Below are positions 51,089 through 59,488 of a DNA stretch of 64,000 bases, piece after piece. Source of the stretch: Nonomuraea maritima (lineage in GTDB: Bacteria; Actinomycetota; Actinomycetes; Streptosporangiales; Streptosporangiaceae); assembly GCF_900100395.1 (NCBI RefSeq), contig NZ_FNFB01000024.1, positions 49,470 through 113,469 on the forward strand, given 5' to 3'. The translations under genes were made by a program, and so were the position numbers. The stretch's first letter is position 1, and every line of letters starts with the position of its first letter. The notes below the pieces were generated by a model, which saw nothing but the letters and a program-made list of their open reading frames with translations, did no database searches and had not been told where the DNA came from.

Positions 51089-51888
51089 GAGCTCACCAGC
51101 CGCATCTCGCCCTCGATCTCGACCGCGCGCGGCATGATCGTGACGATCTCGCGGGACGTGGCCAGCACGCCATCGACGCTGTCGTACTGCGCGAGCTCGC
51201 TCAGCGTGCGGTAGGTGGGCGGCATGAGGAAGATCTCTTTGCGGTGGGCGAGGTCGATCGCCTCCGCCGGACGCTGCCAGACCACCTGGTCGGCCTCGCC
51301 GCCGACGTCACGGGTGCGCTGCCCCTCGGGGAGCACGGCGACGAAGAACTTCGTGTCGAACCGCCGGCTCTCGATCTCGGGCGTGATCCAGTGGGCCCAG
51401 GGCTTGAGAAGGTCGGACCGGAGCACGAGCCCGCGCCGGGCCAGGAAGTCGGCGAAGGCGAGGCTGCGGTCGATCAGCGCCAGCCGGTCGGCCTCCCAGT
51501 CGTCGCCGGTCGTGTCGGCCACCACCGAGCCGGCCCCCGGCCCGGCCAGCAGCACGCCCGACTCCTCGAACGTCTCGCGTACGGCGGCGCACACCAGGCC
51601 GCGGGCGAGCCGCTCGTCGACGTGGAAGGCCGCCCCCCACTCGGCAGGCGACGGCCCGGCCCACGCGACCGCCTGGTCGGTGTCGCGCACGTCGACGGAG
51701 CCGCCGGGGAAGACGTACGCCCCCGCGGCGAAGGCCATCGTGGACTTGCGCCGGAGCAGGTAGACCTGCGGGCCGGGGCGCAGGAGCACCACCGTGGCGG
51801 CGTCGCGCGCGGGCACCGGCTGGACACGTCCGGCGAGGACGTCCCTGGCCCGCGCGGCGAGCTCGGCTGGAAGCGGCAAACCAGTCAC
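51085..51888 (-). CDS. NUDIX hydrolase, NUDT19-like
   Basis: 267 residues. PRDAATVVLLRPGP-like start, MAFAAGAYVFPGGSVD, then the NUDIX helix appears as AVRETFEESGVLL after an insertion of about 40 residues, as in NUDT7/NUDT19-type CoA or acyl-CoA diphosphatases. HWITPEIESRRFDTKFFVAVLP is also characteristic. Translationally coupled to the downstream MBL-fold gene. Confidence 0.88.
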   Translation of the reverse strand: MTGLPLPAELAARARDVLAGRVQPVPARDAATVVLLRPGPQVYLLRRKSTMAFAAGAYVFPGGSVDVRDTDQAVAWAGPSPAEWGAAFHVDERLARGLVCAAVRETFEESGVLLAGPGAGSVVADTTGDDWEADRLALIDRSLAFADFLARRGLVLRSDLLKPWAHWITPEIESRRFDTKFFVAVLPEGQRTRDVGGEADQVVWQRPAEAIDLAHRKEIFLMPPTYRTLSELAQYDSVDGVLATSREIVTIMPRAVEIEGEMRLVSS

Positions 51889-51935
51889 ATGACCTCCTTC
51901 TAGAACATCACTCGGTCATCGTGACATATGCCCGC

Positions 51936-52397
51936 TCACGCCACTTCGGCGATCAGCTCCACCTCGACGGGCGCGTCCAGCGGCAGCGAGGCCACGCCCA
52001 CGGCACTGCGGGCGTGCCGGCCCGCGTCGCCCAGCACCTCGGCGAGCAGCTCGCTGGCGCCGTTGCCGACCTTCGGCTGGTCGGTGAAGGACGGGTCGCT
52101 GGCCACGAACACCACGACCTTGACCACGCGGACGACCTTCGCCAGGTCGCCGACCTCGGACTTCAGCGCGGCCAGCGCGTTGAGCGCGCAGACGCGCGCC
52201 AGCTCGGCGCCCTGCTCGGTGGTCACCTCGGCGCCCAGCTTGCCCGTCGCGGCCAGCTTGCCCTGGACCACGGGCAGCTGGCCCGAGGTGTAGACGAGGT
52301 TGCCGGTGCGCACCGCCGGGACGTAGGCGGCCAGCGGGGCCACCACCTCGGGAAGCGTCAGGCCCAGCTCTTCGAGTCGCTGCTCGGGGGTGGTCAT
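51936..52397 (-). CDS. ridA: RidA-family (YjgF/YER057c) deaminase
   Basis: 153 residues with the RidA core: VYTSGQLPVVQGKL, ALNALAALKSEVGDL, and the end RSAVGVASLPLDAPVEVELIAEV, containing the conserved Arg. RidA proteins hydrolyse reactive enamine/imine intermediates from PLP enzymes. The actinomycete-type sequence is of the longer RidA subgroup. Its ATG overlaps the DUF4177 gene stop. Confidence 0.9.
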   Translation of the reverse strand: MTTPEQRLEELGLTLPEVVAPLAAYVPAVRTGNLVYTSGQLPVVQGKLAATGKLGAEVTTEQGAELARVCALNALAALKSEVGDLAKVVRVVKVVVFVASDPSFTDQPKVGNGASELLAEVLGDAGRHARSAVGVASLPLDAPVEVELIAEVA

Positions 52398-52549
52398 GCC
52401 TTCTCCCGCTTGAAGTAGGCGACGAGCTGCTCGGGCGTGGCGCCCTGGACGATCTGCACGAGCTCCCATCCGTCGGCGCCGAAGTTGTCGAGGATCATCT
52501 TCGTGTTGTGGATCAGCAACGGGGCGGTGAGGTACTCCCATTTCTTCAT
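52394..52549 (-). CDS. DUF4177 small protein
   Basis: A 51-residue protein, MKKWEYLTAPLLIHN, with the characteristic GADGWELVQIV core and YFKREKA end. DUF4177 proteins are small alpha/beta proteins of unknown role that often sit upstream of ridA in actinomycetes. The stop overlaps the ridA start (ATGA). The two are divergent from the ArsA-type ATPase genes across 77 bases. Confidence 0.88.
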   Translation of the reverse strand: MKKWEYLTAPLLIHNTKMILDNFGADGWELVQIVQGATPEQLVAYFKREKA

Positions 52550-52626
52550 GGAGGTCAGCGTAGTGTGAGCAAACTCAAGTGGTGGTCGTCGGCTTTCTGG
52601 GAGTAGTGCTTCGGTAGCCTCGAAAC

Positions 52627-53637
52627 GTGGACTCTCCGGACGTGGCGGACACAGATTGGGCCGACGTACGGCTGCACGTCGTCACCGGCAAGGGCGGCAC
52701 CGGCAAGACGACCGTGGCCGCGGCCCTGGCCCTCGCCCTGGCCTCAGGCGGACGCAAGGTTCTGCTCGTGGAGGTGGAGGGCCGGCAGGGCATCGCGCAG
52801 ATCTTCGACCTGCCGCCGCTGCCGTACGAGGAGCGCAAGGTCGCGGTGGCCCCGTCGGGCGGTGACGTGTACGCGCTGGCCATCGATCCCGAGGAGGCCA
52901 TGCTCGAGTACATGGAGATGTTCTACGGGATGCGCCGCGCGGGCCGCGCGCTGACCAAGATGGGCCTCGTCGACTTCGCCACGACCGTGGCCCCCGGCTT
53001 CCGCGACGTGCTCGTCACCGGCAAGACGTCCGAGGCCGTGCGCAGGCGCGGCAAGAACGGCCGCAGGGTCTACGACGCGGTGGTGCTCGACGCGCCGCCC
53101 ACCGGCCGCATCACCCGGTTCCTGAACGTCACCGAGGAAGTGGCGGGCCTGGCCAAGGTCGGCCCGATCAAGACCCACTCCGAGATGGTCAGCGGCGTCG
53201 TGAAATCGCCGGAGACCGCCGTGCACTTCGTCACGCTCCTGGAGGAGATGCCGGTGCAGGAGACCCTCGACGGCATCGCCGAGGTGCGCGCCGCCGGTCT
53301 GCCCACCGGCGGCGTCTTCGTGAACATGGTCCGCGAATCCCTGCTGCCGCAGGCCGTACTTGACACCGCTGTCAGGGGACGGTTCGACGTCGGCGAGCTC
53401 ACCCTCGGTCTCAAGGCCGCGGGCGTGGCCGACGGCGCGCAGGCCACCACGCTGGCCGAGGCGCTCGCCGACGAGATCGCCGAGCACGCGCGCCGCGCCG
53501 AGCTCGAACGCGCCGAACGCGACTCCCTGGCCCAGGCGGGCCTGAAGGGATACGAGCTGCCGCTGCTGGCCGATGGCGTCGACCTCGCCGGCCTGTACGA
53601 GCTCGCGGAGACCATGCGCAACCAGGGAGCGGCATGA
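52627..53637 (+). CDS. ArsA/GET3-family ATPase (first of pair)
   Basis: 336 residues: the P-loop is GKGGTGKTTVAAALA, then the A-loop/switch region VVLDAPPTGRITRFLNV. Unlike arsenite ArsA this is a single-domain protein, and no arsB/C genes are present. It is paired with a second single-domain ATPase whose ATG overlaps its stop, and the pair sits next to wblA exactly as in Streptomyces. The two probably form a heterodimer; the cargo is unknown. Confidence 0.88.
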   Translation: MDSPDVADTDWADVRLHVVTGKGGTGKTTVAAALALALASGGRKVLLVEVEGRQGIAQIFDLPPLPYEERKVAVAPSGGDVYALAIDPEEAMLEYMEMFYGMRRAGRALTKMGLVDFATTVAPGFRDVLVTGKTSEAVRRRGKNGRRVYDAVVLDAPPTGRITRFLNVTEEVAGLAKVGPIKTHSEMVSGVVKSPETAVHFVTLLEEMPVQETLDGIAEVRAAGLPTGGVFVNMVRESLLPQAVLDTAVRGRFDVGELTLGLKAAGVADGAQATTLAEALADEIAEHARRAELERAERDSLAQAGLKGYELPLLADGVDLAGLYELAETMRNQGAA

Positions 53638-54761
53638 AGAAGCCCGCCAGACTCGACATCGACGCGATCCTCGACGACCCGAACACCCGCATCATCGTCT
53701 GCTGCGGGTCGGGCGGCGTGGGCAAGACCACGACCGCCGCGGCGCTCGGGCTGCGGGCCGCGGAACGCGGCCGCTGCGCGGTCGTGCTGACCGTCGACCC
53801 CGCCAGGCGCCTCGCCCAGTCGATGGGATTGACCCAGCTCGACAACACCCCGCGCCTGGTCAGCTCGCCCGACGGCGGCGGCCAGCTCTACGCGATGATG
53901 CTCGACATGAAGCGTACGTTCGACGAGATCATCGAGGCGCACGCCGATCCGGAACGGGCCCGCCAGATCCTGTCGAACCCCTTCTACCAGTCGCTGTCGT
54001 CGAGCTTCTCCGGCACGCAGGAGTACATGGCCATGGAGAAGCTCGGCCAGCTCCGCCGTTCCGACGAGTGGGACCTGATCGTCGTCGACACGCCGCCCTC
54101 GCGGTCGGCGCTCGACTTCCTCGACGCTCCCGAGCGGCTCGGGCGCTTCCTCGACGGCAGATTCATCAGGCTGCTGACCGCCCCGGCCAAGGCCGGGGGG
54201 CGCAGCGCGTTCCGGTTGCTCAACGCCGGGTTCGGGTTGATGGCCGGAGCGATGACGAAGCTGCTCGGCGCGCAGGTGATCAAGGACCTGCAGACGTTCG
54301 TGTCCGCGCTCGACGCGGTGTTCGGCGGGTTCCGGCAGCGGGCCGAGGCGACGTACCAGCTGCTGCAGGCCCCCGGCACGGCCTTCCTGGTGGTGGCCGC
54401 GCCCGAGCGGGACGCGATGCGCGAGGCATCGTACTTCGTGGAACGCCTGGCCGAGGAGCGGATGCCGCTCGCCGGCCTGGTGGTCAACCGGGTGCACACG
54501 TCGCCGGCCACGGCGCTCTCGGCCGCCCGCAGCGCCGCCGCCGCGGAGGACCTTGAGTCGAAGGGCGAGCACGAGCTCACCGCCGCCGTGCTGCGGCTGC
54601 ACGCCGGGCGGATGCAACTCGCGGCACGTGAGCGCCGCGAGCAGGAGCATTTCGTGTCGGCCCACCCCACGGTGCCCGTGGTGCGGGTGCGCGCCATGTC
54701 GGAGGACGTGCACGATCTGGCGGGTCTACGCCAGATCGGCAACCTGCTGGCGACCGCTTAG
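53634..54761 (+). CDS. ArsA/GET3-family ATPase (second of pair)
   Basis: 375 residues: P-loop CGSGGVGKTTTAAALGLRAAE, switch LTVDPARRLAQSMG, then LIVVDTPPSRSALDFLD. The DPARRLA and DTPPS signatures mark GET3/ArsA ATPases. It overlaps the first ATPase gene (ATGA) and converges with wblA, separated by a hairpin. A membrane- or development-related role is suggested only by the conserved neighbourhood. Confidence 0.88.
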   Translation: MKKPARLDIDAILDDPNTRIIVCCGSGGVGKTTTAAALGLRAAERGRCAVVLTVDPARRLAQSMGLTQLDNTPRLVSSPDGGGQLYAMMLDMKRTFDEIIEAHADPERARQILSNPFYQSLSSSFSGTQEYMAMEKLGQLRRSDEWDLIVVDTPPSRSALDFLDAPERLGRFLDGRFIRLLTAPAKAGGRSAFRLLNAGFGLMAGAMTKLLGAQVIKDLQTFVSALDAVFGGFRQRAEATYQLLQAPGTAFLVVAAPERDAMREASYFVERLAEERMPLAGLVVNRVHTSPATALSAARSAAAAEDLESKGEHELTAAVLRLHAGRMQLAARERREQEHFVSAHPTVPVVRVRAMSEDVHDLAGLRQIGNLLATA

Positions 54762-54763
54762 CG

Positions 54764-54785
54764 GCACGGCCGGCGGCGGCCGTGC
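54764..54785. terminator. Hairpin between convergent ATPase and wblA genes
   Basis: GCACGGCC pairs with GGCCGTGC around a 6-base loop, just after the ATPase stop and 17 bases from the wblA stop. Usable in both directions. Confidence 0.65.
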
Positions 54786-54801
54786 GCGGTCGCCGCCGGC
54801 G

Positions 54802-55098
54802 TCAGCCTGCGATCAGCTCGTTGGTGCGTTCGTACTCTTCCTTGGCCGACTCGAGCAGGTCGCGCCAGGAGTCCACGTCAGGCCGCCTGCGCAGCAGGGC
54901 GCGCCTTTCGCGCTCGGTCATACCGCCCCACACCCCGAACTCGATGCGGTTGTCCAGCGCATCGGCGAGGCACTCAGTACGGACCGGGCAGCCCCGGCAG
55001 ATGAGCTTGGCCCTGTTCTGCGCGGCGCCCTGCACGAACAGGGCATCCGGATCCGCACCTTTACAGGCGGCACGGGAGGTCCAATCCGTGATCCACAT
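54802..55098 (-). CDS. wblA: WhiB-like iron-sulfur regulator WblA
   Basis: 98 residues. The four cluster ligands are Cys12, Cys34, Cys37 and Cys43 (CRGCPVRTEC), followed by the GVWGG turn and the basic C-terminal helix TERERRALLRRRP. WblA proteins carry a redox/NO-sensitive [4Fe-4S] cluster; in Streptomyces WblA represses antibiotic genes and promotes sporulation. Identification as WblA rests on sequence and on the neighbours (ArsA pair, class A PBP). Confidence 0.93.
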   Translation of the reverse strand: MWITDWTSRAACKGADPDALFVQGAAQNRAKLICRGCPVRTECLADALDNRIEFGVWGGMTERERRALLRRRPDVDSWRDLLESAKEEYERTNELIAG

Positions 55099-55260
55099 TT
55101 TTCGACCCCACTCCCCTTAGGTGGTCAGTCGTCATTTGGGGCCGACGGGCGCGGGCGCCGAGCCTCCGTATTCAGTTGCCGCAGGGAGAACGTACGCAAC
55201 TACACGATCGGGCCGACAGACCCCAGAGGACCAATTTCTCGCTGCTGTGTTGACCGGGAA

Positions 55261-55270
55261 TGACTAGTCA
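55261..55270. promoter_or_regulatory. Palindrome in the wblA/PBP intergenic region
   Basis: TGACTAGTCA is a perfect 10-bp palindrome in the 217-bp divergent region between wblA and the PBP gene. A TTGACA on the minus strand lies at 55278-55283. No regulator can be named from sequence. Confidence 0.3.
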
Positions 55271-55315
55271 CCCCCTCTGTCAAGGCAAAACGGTGTCGGA
55301 CTACCGATTAGGTCA

Positions 55316-57628
55316 GTGTTTCGACGTACCCTAAGGAGCGTGCAAGCACAGCGCAAAGATCGCGCCAACCCGGTACTCAACGTTCTGCGTCTGCTCATCG
55401 CGGGAGCGGCGGCCGGGGTGCTCACCGCTGCCGTGGCGCTGCCGGCCATCGGTGGAGCGGGGATCTCCACCAAGACCGCCGTCGAAGGGCTCAACCTCAA
55501 GCCCGAGCAGCTGGAGGAGCCCCCCTTGTCGGAGGTCACCGAGCTGTTCGACACCAACGGCGACCGCATCGGGCGGTTCTACTTCGAGAACCGCGAGTCC
55601 GTCACCCTCGACAAGGTCGCCCCGATCATGCGCACCGCGCTGATCGCCATCGAGGACTTCCGTTTCTACCAGCACGGACCGATCGATGTGGAAGGAACGA
55701 CAAGAGCGCTCGTCAAGAATCTGACGAGCGGCGGCGTCATGCAGGGCGGTTCCTCGATCACCCAGCAGTACGTCAAACAGGTTCTCGTCAACAAGGCCGA
55801 GACGCCCGAGGAACAGGCGGCGGCCATCGCGCCGACGGTCTCGCGCAAACTGTCCGAGCTGCGCTACGCGATGGCGATCGAGGAGAAGTACAGCAAAGAT
55901 CAGATTCTTGAAAAATATCTGAACATCGCCTACTTCGGCGCGGGCGCCCATGGCATCCAGGCGGCATCCAAGCGCTTCTTCGACAAGCCCGCCTCCAAGC
56001 TCAACCTCGTCGAGGCCGCCACGCTGGCCGGCGCCGTCCAGAACCCCGCCCGCACCGACCCCAACGTCGGCTCCGAGTCGCGCGCGCGGCTGCTCGAGCG
56101 GCGCAACGTCGTGCTCGACCGCATGGCCGAGCTGGGCAAGATCACGCATCAGCAGGCGGCCGAGGCCAAGAAGAAGAAGCTCGGCTACAAGGACATCGAG
56201 GCCCCCGGCGGCTGCGAAGAGAGCAAATACCCGTACTTCTGCCTCTACGTCCAGTACGAGATCCTCAACAACGAGGCGTTCGGCAAGAACCAGGACGAGC
56301 GCAGGAAGCTCCTCCAGCGCGGCGGCCTGCGGATCAAGACCACGATCGACCCCAAGATGCAGGCGGCCGCCGACAAGGCGATCAGGAAGTACGTCAGCAC
56401 CAAGGACAAGCCCGTCGCCTCGCAGGCCATGATCGTGCCCGGCACCGGCGAGATCAAGGCGATGGCCGCCTCCCGCAAGTACGGCCGTAGCAAGTCGAAG
56501 AACGAGATGAGCTACAACATCGTGGCCGACGGCGCCCACGGCGGCGGCCGCGGGTTCCAGCAGGGCTCGACCGCCAAGGTCTACACGCTCGCCGCGGCCC
56601 TCGAAGAGGGCATGAAGTACGAGGACGGCTTCCCCTCCCCCGCGGGATACCAGGCGAGCGGCTACAGCTCGTTCAAGAACTGCAAGGGCCAGAACGTCGG
56701 CGACCCGTCCCACACCGTGCGCAACTCCAGCGAGGGCGGCGGCGGCTTCAAGACGCTGCAGACCGGCACCTGGGGCTCGGTCAACACCTTCTTCGTCAGG
56801 CTGCAGGAGAAGGTCGGGCTCTGCGACGTCGTCAAGATGGCGAAGAAGCTCGGCGTCAAGCGGGCCGACGGGCAGAAGCTCTCCGAGGTCGAGACGTTCA
56901 CGCTGGGCGTCAACGAGGTCGACCCCGTCACGATCGCCAACGCCTACGCGGTCTTCGCCTCCCGCGGCAAGTACTGCAAGCCGCTCGCCATCACCGCCGT
57001 CACCGACCGGTACGGCAAGACGACCCAGTACAAGCCCAAGTGCTCCCAGGTGCTCGACGAGAAGGTGGCCGACGCGGTCAACGGCATCCTGTCCGGGGTG
57101 TTCACCAAGGGCACGATGACGGAGGTCGGCGGCATCGGGCGCGACGCGGCCGGCAAGACCGGCACCACCGACAACTACATGTCGGCCTGGTTCGCCGGCT
57201 ACACCCCCAACCTCGCCTCGGCGGTCAGCCTCGGCGACCCGCGCGGCACCTCCGCCCACAAGCTGATCGGGATCACGATCGGCGGCAGGTACTACACGTA
57301 CGTGTACGGAGCGTCGATTTCCGGGCGCATCTGGAAAGACTCCATGCTGACCGGGCTGAAGGGGGTCGAACCGACCAAGTTCACGGCGGTCGACAAGTCG
57401 CGCTTCGGCGGCTGCTCCTCCAACTGCGCGCCCAAGCCGCCCAAGAAGAAGCGCGACGACGGGCCGCGCGACCCGTTCGGCCTGTTCGACAACGGACGCG
57501 ACGGTGGCGGCGACGGTCCGGGTGATCGTGACCGGGGCAACGGCTGGCGCGGTGGCGACGGTCCCGGCCAGGGCCGCGGCAACGGCGGCCGGGGCCACGA
57601 CGCAGGACCCATCGTCCTCGACGGCTGA
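55316..57628 (+). CDS. ponA: Class A penicillin-binding protein
   Basis: 770 residues: a short cytoplasmic tail, membrane helix at about 24-44, the glycosyltransferase domain (catalytic Glu113 in AIEDFRFYQH, then GGSSITQQYVKQ) and the transpeptidase domain with Ser418-xx-Lys421 (GSTAK), Ser488-Val-Asn490 and Lys614-Thr-Gly. It polymerises and cross-links peptidoglycan. It has no PASTA domain; instead a Gly/Asp/Arg-rich tail of about 60 residues ends the protein. Start GTG 55316; GTG 55340 is an alternative. Confidence 0.94.
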   Translation: MFRRTLRSVQAQRKDRANPVLNVLRLLIAGAAAGVLTAAVALPAIGGAGISTKTAVEGLNLKPEQLEEPPLSEVTELFDTNGDRIGRFYFENRESVTLDKVAPIMRTALIAIEDFRFYQHGPIDVEGTTRALVKNLTSGGVMQGGSSITQQYVKQVLVNKAETPEEQAAAIAPTVSRKLSELRYAMAIEEKYSKDQILEKYLNIAYFGAGAHGIQAASKRFFDKPASKLNLVEAATLAGAVQNPARTDPNVGSESRARLLERRNVVLDRMAELGKITHQQAAEAKKKKLGYKDIEAPGGCEESKYPYFCLYVQYEILNNEAFGKNQDERRKLLQRGGLRIKTTIDPKMQAAADKAIRKYVSTKDKPVASQAMIVPGTGEIKAMAASRKYGRSKSKNEMSYNIVADGAHGGGRGFQQGSTAKVYTLAAALEEGMKYEDGFPSPAGYQASGYSSFKNCKGQNVGDPSHTVRNSSEGGGGFKTLQTGTWGSVNTFFVRLQEKVGLCDVVKMAKKLGVKRADGQKLSEVETFTLGVNEVDPVTIANAYAVFASRGKYCKPLAITAVTDRYGKTTQYKPKCSQVLDEKVADAVNGILSGVFTKGTMTEVGGIGRDAAGKTGTTDNYMSAWFAGYTPNLASAVSLGDPRGTSAHKLIGITIGGRYYTYVYGASISGRIWKDSMLTGLKGVEPTKFTAVDKSRFGGCSSNCAPKPPKKKRDDGPRDPFGLFDNGRDGGGDGPGDRDRGNGWRGGDGPGQGRGNGGRGHDAGPIVLDG

Positions 57629-57734
57629 CCCCGTCGCCGGGCCCGGCGGGGCGCTCAGCGGCGCTGTGCCGGGCTCGGCCGTCCGCTCAGGAGCGCCGGC
57701 GCCAGGGCTGGGCTGATCGCCGCCCCGGGCCTGG

Positions 57735-57754
57735 ACGGCCGCTCTTGCGGCCGT
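57735..57754. terminator. Hairpin between PBP and YqeY genes
   Basis: ACGGCCGC-TCTT-GCGGCCGT is a perfect 8-bp stem with a 4-base loop between two convergent genes; it can stop both transcripts. Confidence 0.7.
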
Positions 57755-57834
57755 ACGGGCCGGTGACGTTCGGGGCCTCCGCCCGACGCGGCGGGGGAGG
57801 CCCTGGTGACGCCGCGCCGGGCCGCGGTGAGCGG

Positions 57835-58293
57835 CTACTTGGCCGCGAGCCTGGCGCGGACGGCGGCGGCGACGCGGCCGCCCTCGGCGCGCCCGGCGAC
57901 CTTCGGGTTGACGACCTTCATGACCTGGCCCATGGCCTGCGGCCCCGAGGCGCCCGTCTCGGCGACGGCGGCGTCGACGAGCGCGGCCAGCTCCTCGTCG
58001 GACAGCTGCGCCGGAAGGTACTCCTCCAGCACCGCCTGCTCGTCCAGCTCGGCCTGCGCCTGCTCGGCCCGGCCCGCGTTGGAGAACGCCTCGGCCGCCT
58101 CGCGCCGCTTCTTGGCCTCCTTGGTGAGGACCTTGATGATCTCTTCGTCGCTCAGCTCGCGGGCCTCCTTGCCGGCGACCTCCTCGACGTTCACCGCGGC
58201 CAGGGCCATACGAACGGTGCGGAGGCGTACCTCGTCGCGGCTCTTCAGCGAGGCCGTCAGATCGGCCTTCAGCTTGTCCTTCAATGCGCTCAT
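57835..58293 (-). CDS. GatB/YqeY domain protein
   Basis: 152 residues of all-helical sequence: ALKDKLKADLTASLKSRDEVRLRTVRMALAAV, RREAAEAFSNAGRAEQAQAEL, LEEYLPAQLSDEELAALVDAAVAE and MGQVMKVVNPKVAGRAEGG. YqeY proteins resemble the tRNA-binding tail of GatB but are free-standing, and their role is not settled. The ATG at 58293 is the start of homology. Divergent from the metallophosphoesterase. Confidence 0.92.
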   Translation of the reverse strand: MSALKDKLKADLTASLKSRDEVRLRTVRMALAAVNVEEVAGKEARELSDEEIIKVLTKEAKKRREAAEAFSNAGRAEQAQAELDEQAVLEEYLPAQLSDEELAALVDAAVAETGASGPQAMGQVMKVVNPKVAGRAEGGRVAAAVRARLAAK

Positions 58294-58362
58294 GCGCTCC
58301 ATCTTGCCGTCTGCGCGGACCGTCCCGGTCGTCTCGCGCCGGATGTCGGGCATCATGAAGAG

Positions 58363-59256
58363 GTGAGGAAAGCCGTCGCAGTACCCCTGTCCGTGCTCGG
58401 TGTCGGCCTCGCCGGGCTGGGTTACGCCTCCGTGGTGGAGCGCAACTCGTTCCGCCTGCGCCGTTTCGACGTGCCCGTGCTGGAGCGCGGCCGCCGTCCG
58501 GTGCGCATCCTGCACCTGTCCGACCTGCATCTGACGCCTCGCCGGACGATGCTGATCAACTGGGTCCGTTCGCTGGGCGCTCTCGAACCCGACCTGGTCG
58601 TCAACACCGGCGACTCGATCGCCCACCCCGACGCCGTCCCGTCGCTGCTCCACGCCCTGGAGCCCCTGCTTTCGCGCCAGGGCCTGTTCGTGTACGGCTC
58701 CAACGACCTGTACGCCCCCAAGCCGAAGAACCCGGCCCGTTACCTGTGGCGTACGTCCAAGAACGAGCGCCGCCAGCACGTGCCGTCCCTGCCGTGGGAG
58801 GAACTCGGGGCGGGCATGGCCGCCGAGGGCTGGCTCGACATGAACAACACCACGGCCCGCATCAAGGTGGGCGACCTCGACGTGGCCGTGGCCGGCATCC
58901 ACGACTCCCACATCTCCCGCGACCGCTACGACCTCGTGGCCGGCCCGGCTCCGGCCGACGCCGACCTGCGGCTGGGCGTCATGCACTCTCCCGAGCCGCG
59001 CAACATGTCCCTCTTCGCGGCCGACGGCTACGAACTCCTGCTCGCCGGACACACCCACGGCGGCCAGCTCTGCATCCCGTTCTACGGCGCCCTGGTGACC
59101 AACTGCGGCATCGACCGGGCCAGGGTGAAGGGCCTGAGCCGCCACGACGGCTCGTGGCTGCACGTGTCCGCCGGCCTGGGCACCTCGCCGTACGCGCCGG
59201 CCCGTTTCGCCTGCTTCCCGGAGGCGACTCTCCTCACTCTGCTTCCCCGGCGCTAA
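58363..59256 (+). CDS. Membrane-anchored metallophosphoesterase
   Basis: 297 residues with a hydrophobic N-terminal segment (about residues 4-21) and a calcineurin-like phosphoesterase domain: ILHLSDLHLTP, DLVVNTGDSIAH, FVYGSNDLYAP, VMHSPEP and LLAGHTHGGQL. The GNH box reads GSND, a substitution at the usual catalytic His position that is common in this subfamily. It probably hydrolyses phosphoesters at the membrane. The start GTG follows GAAGAG. The tRNA-Pro gene is 62 bases downstream. Confidence 0.9.
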   Translation: MRKAVAVPLSVLGVGLAGLGYASVVERNSFRLRRFDVPVLERGRRPVRILHLSDLHLTPRRTMLINWVRSLGALEPDLVVNTGDSIAHPDAVPSLLHALEPLLSRQGLFVYGSNDLYAPKPKNPARYLWRTSKNERRQHVPSLPWEELGAGMAAEGWLDMNNTTARIKVGDLDVAVAGIHDSHISRDRYDLVAGPAPADADLRLGVMHSPEPRNMSLFAADGYELLLAGHTHGGQLCIPFYGALVTNCGIDRARVKGLSRHDGSWLHVSAGLGTSPYAPARFACFPEATLLTLLPRR

Positions 59257-59318
59257 GACGGTCACAACCACGCTGGAAGTGGGCTAGACTTTTCAAGCAC
59301 GCACGCAAGGGTGTGCAC

Positions 59319-59392
59319 CGGGGTGTAGCGCAGCTTGGCAGCGCGCTTCGTTCGGGACGAAGAGGTCGTGGGTTCAAATCCCGCCACCCCGA
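59319..59392 (+). tRNA. tRNA-Pro (anticodon CGG)
   Basis: The acceptor stem CGGGGTG pairs with CACCCCG at 59385-59391, followed by discriminator A. The anticodon stem CTTCG/CGAAG encloses the loop TTCGGGA with anticodon CGG, and the T loop is TTCAAAT. CCA is not encoded. The 3' end borders an integrated element, so it doubles as its attachment site; the gene itself remains complete. Confidence 0.95.
59360..59392 (+). other. Probable attachment site (att) in tRNA-Pro 3' end
   Basis: Tyrosine integrases of pSAM2-type elements recombine within the 3' half of a tRNA gene and restore it by a short duplicated core. The integrase lies about 0.8 kb downstream. The second core copy should be beyond the right edge, so the exact limits cannot be seen here. 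Confidence 0.5.
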
Positions 59393-59411
59393 CACAGTTG
59401 CCGCAGGTAGA

Positions 59412-59440
59412 AGGCCGCTTCCGAAGATCGGAAGCGGCCT
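59412..59440. terminator. Hairpin downstream of tRNA-Pro
   Basis: AGGCCGCTTCCGA pairs perfectly with TCGGAAGCGGCCT around a 3-base loop, ending CTCTTG. It can end the tRNA transcript and, on the other strand, the element's leftward operon. Confidence 0.75.
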
Positions 59441-59454
59441 CTCTTGTCTCCTGA

Positions 59455-59474
59455 GTGACTATCTGCGTGACTAT
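59455..59474 (+). promoter_or_regulatory. Direct repeats, candidate integrase arm sites
   Basis: GTGACTAT occurs at 59455-59462 and 59467-59474, 12 bp apart, between the att region and the integrase gene. Short direct repeats at such positions are typical arm-type binding sites for tyrosine integrase or excisionase. Confidence 0.45.
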
Positions 59475-59488
59475 GCTGCGGATCCGCA

